Under the pieces are notes generated by a model. The model was not told where the DNA came from, did not search any database, and worked only from the letters and a program-made list of their open reading frames with translations. 64,000 nucleotides of DNA from CAWCKS01 sp963763485. GTDB taxonomy: Bacteria; Pseudomonadota; Alphaproteobacteria; Rhizobiales; Xanthobacteraceae. The stretch lies in assembly GCA_963763485.1 (NCBI GenBank), contig CAVXOW010000006.1:806001-870000 (forward strand), read 5' to 3'. Shown here piece after piece: positions 56,915-64,000 of this stretch; the first letter of the stretch is position 1; every line of letters starts with the position of its first letter. The position numbers were made by a program, and so were the translations under genes.

Positions 56915-58036
56915 ATGTCGGACCGGTTTGACTTGATTGATCTGCGGTTGTTTTTGCACGTCGCCGAAGCGGCCAGCATCACGCAGGGAGCCGGTCGCGC
57001 GAATATGACGCTCGCGTCCGCGAGCGAACGAATTCGTGCCATGGAGGAAACGCTCGGTGTTGCGCTTCTGGACCGGAAGCCCCGTGGCGTTCAACTGACC
57101 CCGGCGGGATCAGCGCTGGAGCGTCACGCACGGATCGTGATGAGTAACCTCGAGGAGATGCGTGGCGAGCTCGGCCAGTTCGCGCAAGGGCTGCGATCCC
57201 GCGTCCGGGTTCTCGCCAATACTGTTGCAACGGTGGAGTTTCTACCACCCGCGCTGGCCACGTTCCTGGCAGCACATCCGAACATCGATGTCGATCTTGA
57301 ACAACGCCACAGCAACGAAGTCATTCGCGCGATCAGTGAGGGGGTCGCCGATATCGGGATCATCGCGGAGGCCGTCGATCCCGCCGAGCAACTCGAAACC
57401 TATCCATTCGCGGAGGACCAACTCGTCCTGATAACTCCAAGCCAGCACCCGCTCGGCGGACGGCGTGACATCGGTTTTGGCGAAACTCTGGAGCATGACT
57501 TTGTCGGATTCACGCCGGGTACCGCATTGCAGGAAACGCTGGATCATTATGCCCTGCGTGCCGGATATCGCCTGAAGTTACGCGTCCGTCTCAGCAACTT
57601 CAATTCGATCGCCCGCATGGTGGAGAGCGGTATCGGCGTTGCCGTCTTGCCGAACCGCGCAGCGCTCCGATACCGGCAGTCGATGGCGATCCAGATTGTC
57701 CCGCTGACGGATCGCTGGGCGCCTCGCCACTTCACCATTTGCGTGCGAGGCTTCGCGTCTCTCTCACCCCACGCCAAAAGGCTCGCTGAATTTCTGAGAG
57801 AACACTCCAAAGCGCTTGACGGCAAGAATGGTTCGGCGGCAAGACCGCGCGTCAAGGGTAGTTCTCTGCCCGCGACACGCCGCAGCCGGCGCGCCCGGGC
57901 TGCCTTGCTTTGCGAGGTCACTGCTTGGATTCCACATTGCAAGCAGCAGCGCGCGACCCCCGCGCGAGACGCGACATCACTGTGCCCATCAGCACGCCGG
58001 CCACTGCGGCGATCTCGCGGTAAGACATATCGCTGA
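56915..58036 (+). CDS. LysR-family transcriptional regulator with a long C-terminal run-on
   Basis: About 373 residues; LysR proteins are usually near 300. The N-terminal HTH is clear (LFLHVAEAASITQGAGRANMTLASASERIRAMEETLGVALLDRKPRGVQLTPAGSALERHA). The substrate domain (VRVLANTVATVEFLPPALATFLAAHPNIDVDLEQRHSNEVIRAISEGVADIGI) ends near residue 295 at FLREHSKAL. The following ~70 residues are Arg/Ala-rich and lie antisense to a sigma-factor remnant, so they look like read-through into debris. ATG at 56915 is preferred over TTG at 56909. It probably controls the divergent enolase-superfamily gene. Confidence 0.85.
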   Translation: MSDRFDLIDLRLFLHVAEAASITQGAGRANMTLASASERIRAMEETLGVALLDRKPRGVQLTPAGSALERHARIVMSNLEEMRGELGQFAQGLRSRVRVLANTVATVEFLPPALATFLAAHPNIDVDLEQRHSNEVIRAISEGVADIGIIAEAVDPAEQLETYPFAEDQLVLITPSQHPLGGRRDIGFGETLEHDFVGFTPGTALQETLDHYALRAGYRLKLRVRLSNFNSIARMVESGIGVAVLPNRAALRYRQSMAIQIVPLTDRWAPRHFTICVRGFASLSPHAKRLAEFLREHSKALDGKNGSAARPRVKGSSLPATRRSRRARAALLCEVTAWIPHCKQQRATPARDATSLCPSARRPLRRSRGKTYR

Positions 58037-58070
58037 ATTCGCGTCGCACGATCGCCTCACGCCCAGCCGT
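57918..58070 (-). pseudogene. Remnant of an ECF sigma factor (region 4 only)
   Basis: About 50 codons on the minus strand: FSDMSYREIAAVAGVLMGTVMSRLARGSRAA, the typical end of an extracytoplasmic-function sigma factor (family pattern MSYxEIAxVxGxPxGTVMSRLxRGR), ending in a stop at 57918. The rest of the gene is missing: upstream of about 58070 the truncated dehydrogenase fragment begins. It overlaps the C-terminal run-on of the LysR gene in antisense. No start codon, so it is a fossil. Confidence 0.65.
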
Positions 58071-58457
58071 CAGTGACGCATCGTCTCTCGACGCGGCCGA
58101 AATGGAGCGGGGTCGATGACGGGCGTCGATCCTGTGACCAGCTCGGCCAACAGCCGTCCTGATGCCGGACCCAGCGTAAAACCCTGATGGCCGTGGCCGA
58201 AATTGAACCAAAGGCCCGGGTACTCCGGTAAAGCTTCGCCGATCACCGCCAGCATGTCGGCGAGAAATGGCCGTGTGCCGAACCATGGCTCGGGATCGAC
58301 CGAGCTGCCGAGATCGATCAGCTGGCGGGCGGCGCGCTCGACGCGGTCGAGTTGGACCGGAGTCGCCGGCGCATCGCGACCGGCCAATTCCGCACCCGTC
58401 GTCAGCCGAAGGCCGCGAGCCATCGGTGCCAGCACGTAGCCATTTTCCGCATCGATC
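58070..58457 (-). pseudogene. Truncated 3' copy of the amino-acid dehydrogenase gene
   Basis: Encodes DAENGYVLAPMARGLRLTTGAEL ... SSVDPEPWFGTRPFLADML ... NFGHGHQGFTLGPASGRLLAEL ... ending at a TGA at 58070. This is the last third of the complete FAD oxidoreductase gene at 60430-61674. The match stops abruptly at ATCGA (58451-58455), from where the sequence follows the leader of the cupin gene instead. Identity to the complete gene is high in the 100 bases next to the junction and lower towards the stop. No start or FAD loop, so inactive. Confidence 0.85.
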
Positions 58458-58513
58458 AAGGTTGACCAACGCACTGTGTCCTCTCTTTGCTTGGCGCAGA
58501 GCGGAGGAATCGC

Positions 58514-59005
58514 ATGGGCAGGAAAATCAACATCGCAAGCCTGACCTCCGTTGTCGGAACAATGTATCCGCCGCCGTTCGACGAGCCCTGCCTGTCGCGC
58601 GAGCGAACACGGCTTGGCGACGCCGCCGGGCTCACGCAGTTCGGCGTCAACCTGCTGCGCCTGCCGCCGGGCGCCTGGTCGAGCCAGCGCCACTGGCACA
58701 CTGAGACCGACGAGTTCGTTTATGTGCTGAGCGGTGAAGTTACGCTTCTCACCAATGACGGAGCGGAAATGCTGCGTGCTGGCGATGCCGCGGGCTTCAA
58801 GGCCAATGACCCGAACGGCCATTGCCTGCAGAACCGATCATCAGCCGACGCCATCGTTCGCGAAATCGGCACCCGCTCCTCCGAGGATGCCGGCAACTAC
58901 TCCGACATCGACCTGTTCACGCCGCCGCGCAACCAGCCTGCGATGTACACAAAGAAAGACGGCACGCCGTACACTGACCTCAAGCGCCGCGGCAAGAAGG
59001 TCTGA
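58514..59005 (+). CDS. Cupin-domain protein, copy 2
   Basis: 163 residues, same architecture as the copy at 54898 (motif 1 HWHTETDEFVYVLSGEV, motif 2 NGHCLQN) with the same GGAGG before the ATG. From 58451 to about 58834 the DNA differs from copy 1 at only about ten positions; after that the two drop sharply in identity (for example IVREIGTRSSEDAGNYSD against FVLEIGTRSANDAGHYSD). The copied block starts inside the second palindrome of copy 1, so this gene has lost the tandem operator and follows a truncated dehydrogenase instead. Intact frame; it may be expressed differently from copy 1. Confidence 0.8.
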   Translation: MGRKINIASLTSVVGTMYPPPFDEPCLSRERTRLGDAAGLTQFGVNLLRLPPGAWSSQRHWHTETDEFVYVLSGEVTLLTNDGAEMLRAGDAAGFKANDPNGHCLQNRSSADAIVREIGTRSSEDAGNYSDIDLFTPPRNQPAMYTKKDGTPYTDLKRRGKKV

Positions 59006-59022
59006 CCTGGATCACCAGGCAT

Positions 59023-60222
59023 TCAGCCGTGAAACGCGAACAACTCGATTGGGTCGTTGAAGCCACGGATCGGATGTTCGCCGATACGTTCGAGGTCGAA
59101 ATCGCTCTTGACGAAGTCGGCGAACGCGCGGGACAGCAGCACCGTTCGACCCAATTGCTTGGTGAGGGCTTCGAGACGCGACGCCATGTTGACCGCAGGG
59201 CCGATGACGGTGAAGTCGAGCCGGGCGCGCGACCCGATATTGCCGTACATGACGTCTCCGACGTGGACGCCGATGCCGTAGCGCAGCGGCGCACGATCGG
59301 TTTCGCTGTTCTTCTCGTTCAGGGCAGTCATGGCCTGACGCGCTTCGGCCACGGCGCGCAGCAGATTTGCGCAGGCCGACGGCTCGCTGAGCGGAAAAAT
59401 CGCGAGCAGGCCGTCGCCGATGAATTTCAGTATTTCCCCGCCATGTCGTGCAATCGGTTCCGACATCGCATCGAAATAGCCATTCAGAAGATCGATGACA
59501 TCATCGCGCGGCCAGTTGTCGGAGATCCGGGTGAAATCCCGCAAATCGCAGATCATGATAGCGGCGCTTACCGTCGTCCCGCTTCCGCGCCGCGTGGCGC
59601 CGGCCAGGATGAGCTCGCTGGCATGCGACCCGACATAGGTTTCGAGTAGCGTTCGCGCCAGCCGATTCTTGATCCGGATTTCGCTGACCAGTGCCAGAGC
59701 CGGCAACACGTTCAACAGGCGGGAGATATGCGCGTCGTCGAAACCTCCGGGCCGGTCGGTTGCAAACGTCACGATATGCCGCTTGCCGAGCGTGTGGTAC
59801 AGCGGCCATGCCATATAGTCGGTCAGACCTTTCGCCCGCATCTCGTCATAGACGGCGTGCTTGCGGCCGAGCGATGGATCGCGTTCGAGGTTCTCGCGTA
59901 CCTCGAGGGCACCGCCATGGATTTCGTTGGCGGGACTACCGATGTATTCGGATCGCTCCCTGACATCGTAGTCTACTCTCGCGAGCTCGGCTTCACGCAT
60001 TCTGTCGGCCCACATGATCCGGGCGCCGAGCCATTGCGGATGGTTGACCAGAACATGAAGCGTCGCCCGCGTGACGGGAATCCCCGCTCGCTGGAGCCGG
60101 ATACACAACTCCGCGAAAATATTGTCAATGAAGCGCTCATCGCGCGTGTCGTTTGTCAGCCAGTGCAAAACGTCGTTGTCAGAGGACGCGGTGACGGGAT
60201 CGACGTTTGGTGGCGCGTTCAT
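59023..60222 (-). CDS. Soluble class III cyclase-like protein
   Basis: About 399 residues, no TM. The first 200 are helical and contain a likely sensor domain (DEMRAKGLTDYMAWPLYHTLGKRHIVTFATDRPGGF is GAF-like); the rest is the cyclase catalytic domain: AIMICDLRDFTRISDN (metal Asp), LKFIGDGLLAIFP (Lys and second metal Asp), LDFTVIGPAVNMASRLEAL (Asn/Arg). The position that reads the base, Asp in the other cyclase (VMGDTVN), is Pro here (VIGPAVN), a form I recall as common in related rhizobial proteins. ATG at 60222 has GGAG seven bases upstream. It is convergent with cupin copy 2. Confidence 0.85.
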   Translation of the reverse strand: MNAPPNVDPVTASSDNDVLHWLTNDTRDERFIDNIFAELCIRLQRAGIPVTRATLHVLVNHPQWLGARIMWADRMREAELARVDYDVRERSEYIGSPANEIHGGALEVRENLERDPSLGRKHAVYDEMRAKGLTDYMAWPLYHTLGKRHIVTFATDRPGGFDDAHISRLLNVLPALALVSEIRIKNRLARTLLETYVGSHASELILAGATRRGSGTTVSAAIMICDLRDFTRISDNWPRDDVIDLLNGYFDAMSEPIARHGGEILKFIGDGLLAIFPLSEPSACANLLRAVAEARQAMTALNEKNSETDRAPLRYGIGVHVGDVMYGNIGSRARLDFTVIGPAVNMASRLEALTKQLGRTVLLSRAFADFVKSDFDLERIGEHPIRGFNDPIELFAFHG

Positions 60223-60429
60223 ATCTTGCTCCGGAGCAGTGGCCCGATCGACGGGTACGAGATATGTCGTGTCCCCGCTCGGCGGCGTCAACGGCGCTCA
60301 CGCCGCATCGCCCGGCTTGTGCAAGCCGCGCGCCAGCAATGTGTTGATTCGTCTCGGCCCGCGCGACGCCGTGGGGCCTGTGAGCCCGATGCGCCGGCCG
60401 CTTCGCGATCACTGACGTCGATCTGCCGA

Positions 60430-61674
60430 TCAGCGCTGCATCGTTTCCCGCCCGAGCCGAAATGGAGCGGGATCGATCGCGGGCGCCGATCCCACAAGCA
60501 TCTCGGCCAGCAGTCGTCCCGATGCTGGCCCCAACGTAAAGCCCTGGTGGCCGTGGCCGAAATTGAACCACAGGCCCGGATGATCCGGCGCCTCGCCAAT
60601 GACAGGCAGCATGTCGGCAAGGAACGGCCGGGTGCCGAACCATGGCTCGGGGTCGACCGAGCTGCCGAGATCGATCAGCTGACGGGCGGCGCGCTCGGCG
60701 CGCTCGAGCTGGACAGGAGTTGCCGGCGCATCGCGACCGGTCAATTCCGCACCCGTCGTCAGCCGAAGGCCGCGAGCCATCGGTGCCAGCACGTAGCCAT
60801 TTTCCGCATCGAACAACGGGTGGCTCAACGGCGCGCCGCCGGCGAAGTGACGATGATAGCCGCGCATGCGGACCATCCGGAAATGATAGCCGAAACGCTT
60901 CAGCAGCTCGGGAGACCACGGTCCCAGCGCGACCACGACATGGTCCGCTTGAATCGGACCCGCATCGGTCGTGACCCGCCAGGAGCGGCCGGCCCGCGCC
61001 AGGCTGCGGGCGTCGCCGATCATGATCGAACCACCACTGCGTGCAAACAGCTCGGCGTAGGCCTTCACCAGCCGGCCCGGATCCGAGACGGACCAGGGGC
61101 CGGTCCAGTGGATTGCTCCAACCACAGGCCCGACGACCGAAGGCTCGCAAGCGCGCACGGCGCTCTCGTCGAGCAGGCGATGCGGCACGCCCCATTGCTC
61201 CGTCAAGCGGCGCGCGGTTTCGATCGCTTGCTCGAACTGATCGGCATGGCGGTGGACCAGCAGGTAGCCATCGCGGCGCACGAGGTTGTCGACGCCGGCT
61301 TCGCGGATCAGAATATCGTGCTCGGGAACCGCATAGGCGATGAGAGCGCCATACGCCTTGCAGATCAGGGAGAATCGGCGCGGCTCCGAGTTCCTCCAGT
61401 AGTGTACGAGCGAGGCGGCATGCGAGGGCAGCGCGGCGAGGCGATATCGCACGTCGTTGGTGAGGCCGAACGCGATCCTTGCAAGGCTCGGCACGTCGCG
61501 CGGCATGCTGTAGGGTTCGACCGCTTCGCTCTGGATGATGCCTGCATTGCCGAAGCTCGTTTCCTCGCCGGGGCCGCGCCGATCGACGAGCGCGACCGAA
61601 ACGCCGCGCTTCTGTAGCTGCAGCGCAGTCGAGACGCCGACCATCCCCCCGCCGAGCACGATGGCTGACCTCAT
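60430..61674 (-). CDS. FAD-dependent amino-acid oxidoreductase (DAO/DadA-like)
   Basis: 414 residues. Oxidises the amino group of an amino acid, typically a D-amino acid, feeding electrons to the membrane. Seen: AIVLGGGMVGVSTALQLQKRGVSVALVDRRGPGEETSFGNAGIIQSEAVEPY (FAD loop and DadA-like AGI), GPWSPELLKRFGY, and the C-terminal WFGTRPFLADMLPVIGEAPDHPGLWFNFGHGHQGFTLGPASGRLLAE. Complete. A truncated copy of its 3' third lies at 58070-58457. It is followed on the same strand by the soluble cyclase. Confidence 0.88.
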   Translation of the reverse strand: MRSAIVLGGGMVGVSTALQLQKRGVSVALVDRRGPGEETSFGNAGIIQSEAVEPYSMPRDVPSLARIAFGLTNDVRYRLAALPSHAASLVHYWRNSEPRRFSLICKAYGALIAYAVPEHDILIREAGVDNLVRRDGYLLVHRHADQFEQAIETARRLTEQWGVPHRLLDESAVRACEPSVVGPVVGAIHWTGPWSVSDPGRLVKAYAELFARSGGSIMIGDARSLARAGRSWRVTTDAGPIQADHVVVALGPWSPELLKRFGYHFRMVRMRGYHRHFAGGAPLSHPLFDAENGYVLAPMARGLRLTTGAELTGRDAPATPVQLERAERAARQLIDLGSSVDPEPWFGTRPFLADMLPVIGEAPDHPGLWFNFGHGHQGFTLGPASGRLLAEMLVGSAPAIDPAPFRLGRETMQR

Positions 61675-61827
61675 CGTTCCCCACGCGGCCTGCGAGACGA
61701 CGCGATGATCATGCGGCGATCCGTATCCTTGCCATATCCTTGCGACACCTGCGGCCTGTCATCCTAGTTGACGTCCAGCCGCGAGAGAAGGCTCCGTGCG
61801 CCTTGAGCCAGCAGATCACCACAATGC

Positions 61828-62052
61828 TCACGGGAACGGCGGTGAGAGAGGCGTCGGGCAAATAGATCGTCGAATGTGTCCGGCAAGGCTGCCGAAGAGT
61901 TTGGCGTGTTCAGACAGATTGCGCATCTGAATTTGGAGGAGGGCAATCCCCTCCTCCAGCGCGGCGAATTGCTCCAGGAACTGTTCCTCGGTGAGCTCCC
62001 GTTCGGGCAGACCGCCTTTGTTCTCGTCATGAGTGTCGATGGGATATTGCAT
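61828..62052 (-). CDS. Small protein after the OsmC gene
   Basis: 74 residues: MQYPIDTHDENKGGLPERELTEEQFLEQFAALEEGIALLQIQMRNLSEHAKLFG then a Pro-rich end. GGGAG lies about eight bases before the ATG at 62052. The middle looks like an amphipathic coiled coil. The last 15 residues differ in character, and a neighbouring frame runs on to 61764, so another single-base indel near 61880 is possible. It starts 40 bases after the OsmC stop on the same strand. Function unknown. Confidence 0.45.
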   Translation of the reverse strand: MQYPIDTHDENKGGLPERELTEEQFLEQFAALEEGIALLQIQMRNLSEHAKLFGSLAGHIRRSICPTPLSPPFP

Positions 62053-62091
62053 GATGAAGCTCCCTCGCGTTGGCGGCCTTATCTGCTGCGA

Positions 62092-62665
62092 TTACTCGAC
62101 GACCAACGACGGCTTGAGAGCCACGGACCGGGACATGTTGTAGAAATTCGGCGAGGTCGCCATGACCGCTTCGTGAACGCTGGCGAACTCCTCCCTGGTG
62201 CCACTGCCCTTGATGCGGACAACGTAGTTCAGCTTCTCGTAGCCCGACGGCACCGCGGGATCGATCCCAAGGAAACCGCGGAGATCGATCTCGCCGTCGG
62301 TCTCGATCGCCAGGCTTTCGATGCGTGATTCCGCGCACCGCGCACTGCGCCGCGTATCCCACGATCATGCAGGCGTTCAGCGCTGCGATCAGATGCTCCT
62401 GCGGATTGGCGAAGCGGTTTGAGCCACCGAGTTCGCGGGGTTCGTCGACATCGATCGAGAACTGTCGCGGCACTCGCTCGCCGCCGATCTCGAAGCCATC
62501 GACTTGCGCGCGGCTCCGCGCCTGGCCTTGCCAGGTTGTGACGACACGCCAGTTGGTCATGCCCTTTGCAGCGTCCTGCTTGACGCCGTCGATCAGGGAA
62601 TACAGATCATCGACATTGATGCCGTTGACGACTCTCGGTTCGGTGGTCCTGGTTTGGGCAACCAT
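62092..62665 (-). CDS. OsmC-family protein, frameshifted
   Basis: Peroxide-reducing OsmC/Ohr superfamily protein. First frame from 62665 (AAAGGAG eight bases upstream): VNGINVDDLYSLIDGVKQDAAKGMTNWRVVTTWQGQARSRAQ ... RFANPQEHLIAALNACMIVGYAAQCAVRGIT, with the first catalytic Cys in LNACM. The next frame gives IESLAIETDGEIDLRGFLGIDPAVPSGYEKLNYVVRIKGSG ... FYNMSRSVALKPSLVVE to a TAA at 62092. Length 574 is one over a multiple of three; an extra base at 62323 explains it. Repaired length about 190. Its second Cys is replaced by other residues (NFYNMSRS where NCPVS is usual), so classical two-Cys peroxidase activity is doubtful. Confidence 0.8.
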
Positions 62666-62709
62666 GGCAAAATCTCCTTTGCTTTGATGATGAGAGTTCG
62701 GGCTCGGAA

Positions 62710-63642
62710 TTAGTGAAGCGTGGCGAGCGCCGACTGGATGCGCTGGCCCTGGGTTTCGGTGATCAGACCGGACAACACCTTGACGAATTGCGGGTGCTGG
62801 GCGCCGGAGTGGATGTACTGCCAGCGATAGGCTTTGAGGAACGCGATTTCGATTGCCGCCGCTTCTGCCGCCTCGATCTCGCGCCCGCAGTTGGCCACGA
62901 AGTAACACGCGTCGGCCTTTGCCTGGGCTTGCAGGATCCCGTCCACGGCACCGACCAGTTCGATGAACTCATCGACTGCGCGGTCGCGTTGCGCTGCTGT
63001 CAGCGTCACGTCGTGGCGTGTCCATTCGAGCTCGTCGAGGATCGCGTGCTGGCTTTCCTCTTTCCAGTGAAAGAAGAACACGTCCTTGAACAGTTCGGAG
63101 AGACCCGCGTCGGAGTCGATGCTCTGGCGATAGTGCACCTGAGTGAACAGCTCGATGTCGAGCGTCAGGGCCAGCACGGCCCAGGTGCTCTTGCCGAGCA
63201 CTGCACGGGCGACACTGTTGGCATCGACGTCGAACCGATAACCCGGCGGCAGGACATCGTTGACCATGGCATCGATGAGCCGGAAAAGCGCCTGATGTTT
63301 CAGTTCCTCGTCGCTGAACCGGACCAACGCCTCGAGCGCAACTTGATCGCCGAGCCAGTGATCGTTGCTCAGCTCCAGGACCTTCGCATTGATGAATCGC
63401 TCGACCAGCCCGAATACGTTGGCGTAGGTGCGGCCCTGGATCTGGCTCACGAACCGCTTTTCATTTGCCGACAGCGTCTTGAACTCCTCGGCAAGGGAGA
63501 GGCCGTCCGGCAGAAACTTGGTGGCGGTGTCAAACAGCCGCCCGCGAATGACATCCTTGTCGATGTCCCAGCGCACCTTCTTGGACGATTGAATGCAACG
63601 CGCGTATCGCTCGCTGTCGCCGATCATGTTGATCGCAGTCAT
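62710..63642 (-). CDS. Ferritin-like diiron protein (AurF/diiron-oxygenase-like)
   Basis: 310 residues, all helical. A four-helix diiron site can be read: Glu81 (LVERFINAKVLE), Glu113-His116 (SDEELKHQALF), Glu164 (LDIELFTQVHY) and Glu196-His199 (FHWKEESQHAILDELEW). This E / ExxH / E / ExxH order is the standard ferritin-like carboxylate site; length suits an oxygenase rather than a ferritin. AAGGAAG precedes the ATG at 63642. It is the first gene of a leftward run with the OsmC protein and a small protein, and it is divergent from an AraC-type regulator. The substrate is unknown; a role in oxidative or redox stress is inferred from the OsmC partner. Confidence 0.75.
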   Translation of the reverse strand: MTAINMIGDSERYARCIQSSKKVRWDIDKDVIRGRLFDTATKFLPDGLSLAEEFKTLSANEKRFVSQIQGRTYANVFGLVERFINAKVLELSNDHWLGDQVALEALVRFSDEELKHQALFRLIDAMVNDVLPPGYRFDVDANSVARAVLGKSTWAVLALTLDIELFTQVHYRQSIDSDAGLSELFKDVFFFHWKEESQHAILDELEWTRHDVTLTAAQRDRAVDEFIELVGAVDGILQAQAKADACYFVANCGREIEAAEAAAIEIAFLKAYRWQYIHSGAQHPQFVKVLSGLITETQGQRIQSALATLH

Positions 63643-63669
63643 TTTTGCTTCCTTTCCTCGAGCTGTGTG

Positions 63670-63694
63670 CCGATCGAGCGAATGGATCGATCGG
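63670..63694. promoter_or_regulatory. Palindrome in the divergent promoter region
   Basis: CCGATCGA, nine-base spacer, TCGATCGG: perfect 8-bp arms over 25 bp. It lies 28 bases before the diiron gene start and about 100 before the AraC-type gene. AraC regulators usually bind direct repeats, so a dimeric regulator of another type, or chance in GATC-rich DNA, are also possible. Confidence 0.5.
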
Positions 63695-63791
63695 TTGATG
63701 CCGCGATATCTAGGTTGGCAGCGGGCTCGCGGGCTATGACCGGCTCACCGCGAGACATGACCGGGACACCGGATCCTGCTAGGAAGCCTTT

Positions 63792-64000
63792 ATGGATGCC
63801 CTGTCAGACGTCTTGAGGGTGGCGCGCTTGACGGGCGGGGTCTTCCTGCATGCCGACTTCTTCGCGCCGTGGTGCATGTCAGCGCGCGTCGGACCCGAGC
63901 ATTGCACGCCCGTGCTGGGGCCAACGTCGGATATGATTCTCTACCATTACATCGTTGAGGGGGAGCTTCTGGTCCGCGTGGACGGCGAAGCTCTTGTGCT
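63792..64000 (+). CDS. AraC-type regulator, N-terminal cupin part only (cut by window end)
   Basis: The first 69 codons: MDALSDVLRVARLTGGVFLHADFFAPWCMSARVG ... YHYIVEGELLVRVDGEALVL. This is the start of an AraC-family regulator with a cupin-type sensor domain (Cupin_6): the DALSDVLRxxRLxGGVFLxAxFxAPWC opening and the HxIxEGELxVxxDGE core are typical. The DNA-binding end lies beyond the window. Divergent from the diiron-OsmC run, which it probably controls. Confidence 0.75.
   Translation, partial: MDALSDVLRVARLTGGVFLHADFFAPWCMSARVGPEHCTPVLGPTSDMILYHYIVEGELLVRVDGEALV

Noticed and set aside
61700..61870. Possible 3' end of a broken gene (frame reading VPVSIVVICWLKAHG) on the minus strand
   Set aside because: Short, no start, and I could not tie it to a family; could be chance in a region that already has overlapping open frames.

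Overview
The window reads as chromosome of a high-GC alphaproteobacterium close to Bradyrhizobium/Rhodopseudomonas (Nitrobacteraceae). This rests on codon usage, on the many short secreted proteins typical of that family, and on the block thyA - hflK - hflC - DUF2065 - degP - serB - miaA - ilvB - ilvN - methyltransferase - LysE - ilvC, an order I recall from that family. I saw no tRNA, rRNA, CRISPR array, transposase or phage gene.

Layout. 0-8 kb: a membrane class III nucleotide cyclase, small secreted proteins, an AspT/YidE-type transporter and a two-subunit CoA-transferase. 8-16.5 kb: a secretion-type periplasmic adaptor with a small membrane partner, then DUF3141 alpha/beta hydrolase - phosphotransacetylase - acetate kinase - FabI, the last three with stop/start overlaps. 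16.8-25 kb: secreted and periplasmic proteins (Ig-like, DUF2092, TAXI-type binding protein) and a large autotransporter with one frameshift. 25-29.8 kb: a sulfatase-fold membrane enzyme, a carboxylesterase and pyridoxal kinase. 29.8-35.4 kb: a nucleotide-sugar/glycan cluster. 35.5-37.7 kb: TetR regulator, divergent haem-type membrane protein, SDR. 37.8-42.8 kb: branched-chain amino-acid genes with a clear attenuator and leader peptide before ilvB. 42.8-50.4 kb: miaA, serB, degP, hflCK, a ruined dihydrofolate reductase and thyA. 50.5-54.8 kb: a flavin monooxygenase divergent from tctBA. 54.8-61.7 kb: a rearranged patch with duplicated cupin genes, a truncated copy of an amino-acid dehydrogenase gene, a sigma-factor remnant, a LysR regulator, an enolase-superfamily gene and a second cyclase. 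61.8-64 kb: a diiron protein and an OsmC-like protein divergent from an AraC-type regulator.

Two themes stand out. First, the ilvB leader is a readable ribosome-mediated attenuator with Leu-Val-Leu-Ile-Val-Val codons just before nested hairpins and a terminator. Second, seven otherwise complete genes (small membrane ORF, autotransporter, ilvN, ilvB, hflK, enolase-superfamily gene, OsmC) carry eight single-base indels, seven of them insertions. As ilvB, ilvN and hflK are housekeeping genes, consensus errors are more likely than real loss, and three of the insertions share the same local context. The dihydrofolate reductase beside thyA is different: it is broken in many places, less GC-rich and on the opposite strand, so it looks like real decay of an acquired gene.
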